A stretch of DNA of 11,178 nt from Larix sibirica (Eukaryota > Streptophyta > Pinopsida > Pinales > Pinaceae): contig NWUY0300058198.1 in NCBI GenBank assembly GCA_004151065.3, positions 28,083 to 39,260 on the forward strand, given 5' to 3'. The number at the start of each line of letters is the position of its first letter. The first letter of the stretch is position 1. Of the stretch, positions 7,877 through 11,178 are shown piece by piece. A model generated the notes under the pieces. It saw nothing but the letters and a program-made list of their open reading frames with translations. It did not search any database and was not told where the DNA came from. Both the position numbers and the translations under genes were made by a program.

Positions 7877-7974
7877 CTCGATGGTTCTGTTTATTAAAAA
7901 GAGAACAATCTTCCTCTATGGCATGCTCGATGGTTTTGCTCATTAAAAAGAGAACAATCTTCCTATATGGCATG
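7877..7974 (+). repeat. 49-bp tandem duplication
   Basis: Positions 7877-7925 and 7926-7974 share ctcgatggtt, attaaaaagagaacaatctt and tatggcatg at matching offsets, with four substitutions. Confidence 0.95.
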
Positions 7975-8028
7975 CTTCGTGTGTCACCATTTTGGAATTA
8001 CCTTAGTATTGAGTGAAGATTTCTATGA

Positions 8029-8598
8029 TGCATTGCCATTGTAGGAATATATGTTGCCTCCTCTTGTAATATGAAGGGACTAGGCAAGGGGTTAAAGAAA
8101 TGTGTGTAGAGACCAGTGAGAATGTGACCCATTTGGTGCTCTAGTGGAAACATTGGTAGTAGGGATTTGAGATCGTTGAAGGAACATAACGTAACTAGGG
8201 ATCAATGCATTATTGACATAAGGGAGCACATTCTCAACCTTCTTAAATGGGAAGAGGAGTGTTCAACAATATTAGTTATGATGTGGGGTGGACAAGCTCA
8301 AATGATCTTTGATATCACATCCACACAATATTTGCTATAATACATCATGGCATTTCTCAATCTCCTCCATTACTTTGTTGCTCCTCCTTGTCCAAGTTGC
8401 ATGGACACTTCCATGTACTCAACATCCTTTGACCACCCTCGCAATTCAATTAAGCATGTTGTCACTTACATGACTTATGAAGATGGACATCCACTTTCTT
8501 ATACAATTGCATAAACTGCAACTTCTTTGGACTAGTATGAAGACAAATCAACTCAAGTATTGGATCATGATGTGGACGTTCATTTTGGGCATAATTGA
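8029..8598 (+). pseudogene. Decayed ~190-codon reading frame, unidentified
   Basis: One plus-strand frame runs from after TGA 8026-8028 to TGA 8596-8598 with five internal stops (8107, 8125, 8338, 8512, 8533), fewer than expected for AT-rich DNA of this length. An ATG at 8071 gives MKGLGKGLKKCV. The longest open pieces read SRDLRSLKEHNVTRDQCIID followed by IREHILNLLKWEEECSTI (8128-8337), and VAPPCPSCMDTSMYSTSFDH followed by HVVTYMTYEDGHPLSY (8341-8511). The first piece looks helical and charged. A CPSC pair exists but there is no partner pair for a zinc finger. I do not recognise the family; it may be a fragment of a retrotransposon polyprotein or of a host pseudogene. Low stop density is the only support, and a chance frame cannot be excluded. 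Confidence 0.33.
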
Positions 8599-8769
8599 AA
8601 TTTCTTATTTTTATTTAGGTGCATTGCTTTTTGTGAGTTTTTTAGGCCAATTTGTTAGACAATATTGATATGGCTTCTTACCCAGGCATTTTTTGAACAT
8701 TTGTCAAGTTTTAAAGTTCATAGCCTAATAGTATTAGAAGAGCATGGGGTATGGATTGCTAAACTACCT

Positions 8770-8891
8770 GATGAATGGAGGGTATTTATTTCACTGAAGT
8801 CACCCAATACTTACTTGTGTCCATTACTATGAAAAAAGAAAAGGTGATGAATAGTGGTATTTATTTCGCTAAAGTCACCCAAAACTTGAAT
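8770..8891 (+). repeat. ~75-bp partial tandem duplication
   Basis: gatgaat, then ggtatttatttc and aagtcacccaa, occur at about 8770-8807 and again at about 8846-8882, offset by 75-76 bp. Only the first half of the second copy is recognisable. Confidence 0.8.
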
Positions 8892-9660
8892 TTGATCCCA
8901 ACTACTTCGCTAACACTACTACAAACACAAACATGCCTTGTAGAAACTTGAATCTTGATGGGAGTAATATCAACAACCTGCTTTCAACAACCCAACCAAC
9001 AATTGTTTACATGGGATGAGATACATAATGCTAATTAAATTTGAAAATTTTACTTGACTAACAACTACAACAAGCTACTACAACAAGCTATTAAAAGTGT
9101 ATAGACATATATCTCTTATATTTTTGTTTTTACCAAATACATATAATTCTAACATATGCAAAAGCTTGACAAATGGGTACAATACTCATGACACACCCCA
9201 AAATTAAGAGATCTAAAAGTCAATGTCCAAAAGGAACAACTGAGTTATGGGGACTAAAGAAATATACTCAAAACTCTTTTTATATAAAGAGAAAAATACA
9301 GTCATTAACAATGTTAGCATAATAGGTTAACAAATTAATATTATTAATGATGTAATTACAAAATATGTATGTATTGATATTATTAAAAAGTTTATATATA
9401 TATATTTATATAAGAGAAGAGTTCTATTAATTGGCTAAGAAATATAATACAATATTTATATGCAAAATGAACTTCATCTTGTTTTAGGGAGAGACCATGC
9501 CTAAGTTATGAAGATACTCATAGTGACTTTGAAGTTAATGACAAAATTTTGGGAAAATTGTTTTCCTATGTAGTGCTTAAAAACAGAGTCTGTTGAACCT
9601 AAGATTAGAGGACTAGCTATGATTATAACAAAAAGGCCAAGTTTAGCTTGATAACAAAAA
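8892..9660. other. AT-rich region, no gene supported
   Basis: Holds a 13-bp exact tandem repeat, ctacaacaagcta at 9065-9077 and 9078-9090, and a TA-rich track near 9390-9412. A 45-codon frame near 8889-9028 encodes an Asn/Thr-rich peptide (LDGSNINNLLSTTQPT), but it is too short to call. Confidence 0.5.
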
Positions 9661-9782
9661 AACCTGGAGATTTTGCTGTGAGGATCCTTGGCACCATACC
9701 GCTTACGTTGGACTATCATCAATGATGATGGGGGTGTCTTTCGAGCCTTTTGCCGACATAGAGCCCTAGGTTTTCTAAACCT

Positions 9783-10930
9783 CTATTCGCTTCCCCATGA
9801 TACAAACCTTTCCTTCCATGTTGTGTTCTGCTCGCGCTGGTCCTTCATAGCCACAATATTTTGCTTAATGGTGCCAATGATCGAGTTATGATCCTCTAGA
9901 ACCCTTTGCATCAATTTTTTCGTGACCCAATGTAGCACCACCGAGTGCTTGTAGAGCATTACTCTGCTTCTTGTGTCATCGGGGTTCTGAATCCAGTTTT
10001 CCATAGGATTTGAAGTTGCTACTTCCTGGAGGACTGGATTTCCCTAAATCAAATCCCTAGTCGCTTTGTCGTCTTCACTTTCCCTAGGCTCTCCCTCACT
10101 GGAGTTAGTAGGCGGTGCAGGGGGTCTAAGTATGAATTCAATTCCCAGTCTACGTCCCAATTAATTCATAGTGAAGTTTAGGTGTTGGGCGCTGTCCTGC
10201 ACGACCCCTAGGGTCCTTAGTTCATCTTCCATCTAATCTTTTTCCTTCTTCTAGTCCTCCAAGATGCGACCTAGCAGGACCTTCTCTGTATAGAAGGTAA
10301 CCATCGAGCGTTTGTACAAACCCTTATGGGATGTGGAGTCCCTCGGGTCAATTATCCACTAAGCTAGCTCCTGAAACTCCTCCATTGCTAGATTATGGCC
10401 TCCATCCCTTCAATTATTATTTTGTAGCCTATCGGGATGTGGTTCTTGTAAAATTTGGCTACTTCCACTACGTGACGCTGGTTGGTGGTCAGTCTCTTTG
10501 TCTCCGTTCTCCTTCACTTAATCGATTTTACCTTGGCCATGATAACTCTCAGGTTGCTCTGAAGCTGCTTGTCGCCTTTGTCTTTCACTCGAAGGTCTGC
10601 AAGGAGAACGATACAGAAACCCACGCCACCCATGACGTTAATGATCCCAATGGTTCCCATGATTGGGAAGCCCGACATCGCACAGATGAATGCGGAGTTC
10701 ATCATGATGTTGTATCCTTCCTGTCCTCGCTTTGCTTCGCTCGAACTAGCTAGTGAAGATTAGGGCGTCTGCACATTAATAACAGTCGTCCGATTCCATG
10801 TGCTCTGGATGGTGTGGGCCAGCTGCGTGTTCCACTCGGGATAGATGGACTTGAGTTGAGCTTTCCATGGGACCCCGCGTCTGACTCCTTGCAATGTGGC
10901 TTGGGTCCTCTCGAATGGATCCATTATCAT
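9783..10930 (-). pseudogene. Decayed, frameshifted polyprotein fragment, possibly gag-like
   Basis: Frame a opens at ATG 10930 or 10924 (MDPFERTQATLQGVRRGVPW, then KAQLKSIYPEWNTQLAHTIQ) and runs to a TGA at 10516-10514 with one internal TAA at 10762-10760. Frame b carries the signal downstream from about 10409 to TAG 9785-9783, with internal stops at first bases 10361, 10253, 10235, 10163 and 10046. Its text includes RSMVTFYTEKVLLGRILED, RPPAPPTNSSEGEPRESEDD and WVTKKLMQRVLEDHNSIIGT, which is hydrophilic and likely coiled-coil, as in many gag proteins. Frame a holds a hydrophobic run (IMGTIGIINVMGGVGF) that could be a membrane segment or an artefact of the wrong frame between 10700 and 10514. 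No protease, zinc knuckle or RT motif is visible. Identity unknown; retrotransposon origin is inferred from context and composition. Confidence 0.42.
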
Positions 10931-10939
10931 CGTTTTCCA

Positions 10940-11178
10940 ACCTACTTAGACAATTAAAAAGATAATATTATAAATGATGAAATCAATATAAAAATATAAT
11001 CTCAAAACCTAATTTTTAAATTAACAAAGAAATTATTTTCCTTGGATAATTGTTATCCATAACAAACAAATCCTTATAAAGTTATTTTCACACCATGTTG
11101 ACAAAAATAATCTATTAAAAAAAATCTTTAAATGTAAATTTTGTGATTTTCATATATATATATATATATTTTTTTTTT
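10940..11178. repeat. AT-rich end with (AT)9 microsatellite and T run
   Basis: After a sharp fall in GC near 10940 the sequence is almost only A and T with no frame. (AT)9 at 11152-11169 is followed directly by a run of T to the window end. Confidence 0.85.

Noticed and set aside
7391-7974. CRISPR-like array of short repeats
   Set aside because: Repeats differ in length and sequence, are directly adjacent without unique spacers, and the window is of plant type.
8029-10930. The idea that all internal stops arose by C-to-T deamination because each can be restored to Gln or Arg
   Set aside because: Every TAA, TAG and TGA is one C-to-T step from CAA, CAG or CGA, so the observation carries no information. 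Only positions where the family residue is known, such as Trp at 2867, are useful.

Overview
The window looks like non-genic DNA from a seed plant with a large, retrotransposon-rich genome. A gymnosperm is my guess, because the LINE proteins, the AT-rich spacers and the heavy decay fit that picture, but no host gene is present to confirm it. I found no intact protein-coding gene, no rRNA, no functional tRNA gene and no CRISPR array. Almost everything recognisable is the remains of non-LTR retrotransposons, one tRNA-derived SINE, short tandem duplications, and three GC-richer blocks holding decayed reading frames that I cannot name.

Layout. 1-1978: one L1-type LINE, apparently inverted during insertion by twin priming. 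Its 3' part (zinc-binding domain plus RNase H) lies on the minus strand. The part of ORF2 just upstream (RT thumb and connection) lies on the plus strand, head to head with it, with an 11-bp inverted repeat at the join. About 1979-2210 and 3980-4300: a degenerate AT-rich tandem repeat of about 180 bp. 2211-3966: a second, 5'-truncated LINE that landed inside repeat unit 2. It is flanked by 13-bp target-site duplications, and removing it restores a 181-bp unit. 4301-5256: AT-rich, no gene seen. 5257-5470: a SINE with A and B boxes, an A-run and 12-bp target-site duplications. 5471-5790: nothing recognised. 5791-7367: a GC-richer block carrying a 308-codon decayed minus-strand reading frame, with related AT-rich repeats on both sides. 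7391-7974: degenerate and recent short tandem repeats. 8029-8598: a decayed plus-strand reading frame. 8770-9660: small duplications and AT-rich DNA. 9783-10930: a decayed, frameshifted, gag-like hydrophilic polyprotein on the minus strand. 10940-11178: AT-rich DNA ending in an (AT)9 microsatellite and a T run.

How the parts relate. They do not work together as a system. They record successive events: an old 180-bp array, two LINE insertions of different subfamilies, one SINE insertion, and ongoing local duplication. The most instructive parts are the insertion structures (the inversion junction and the array split and restored in phase) and the three unidentified reading frames.
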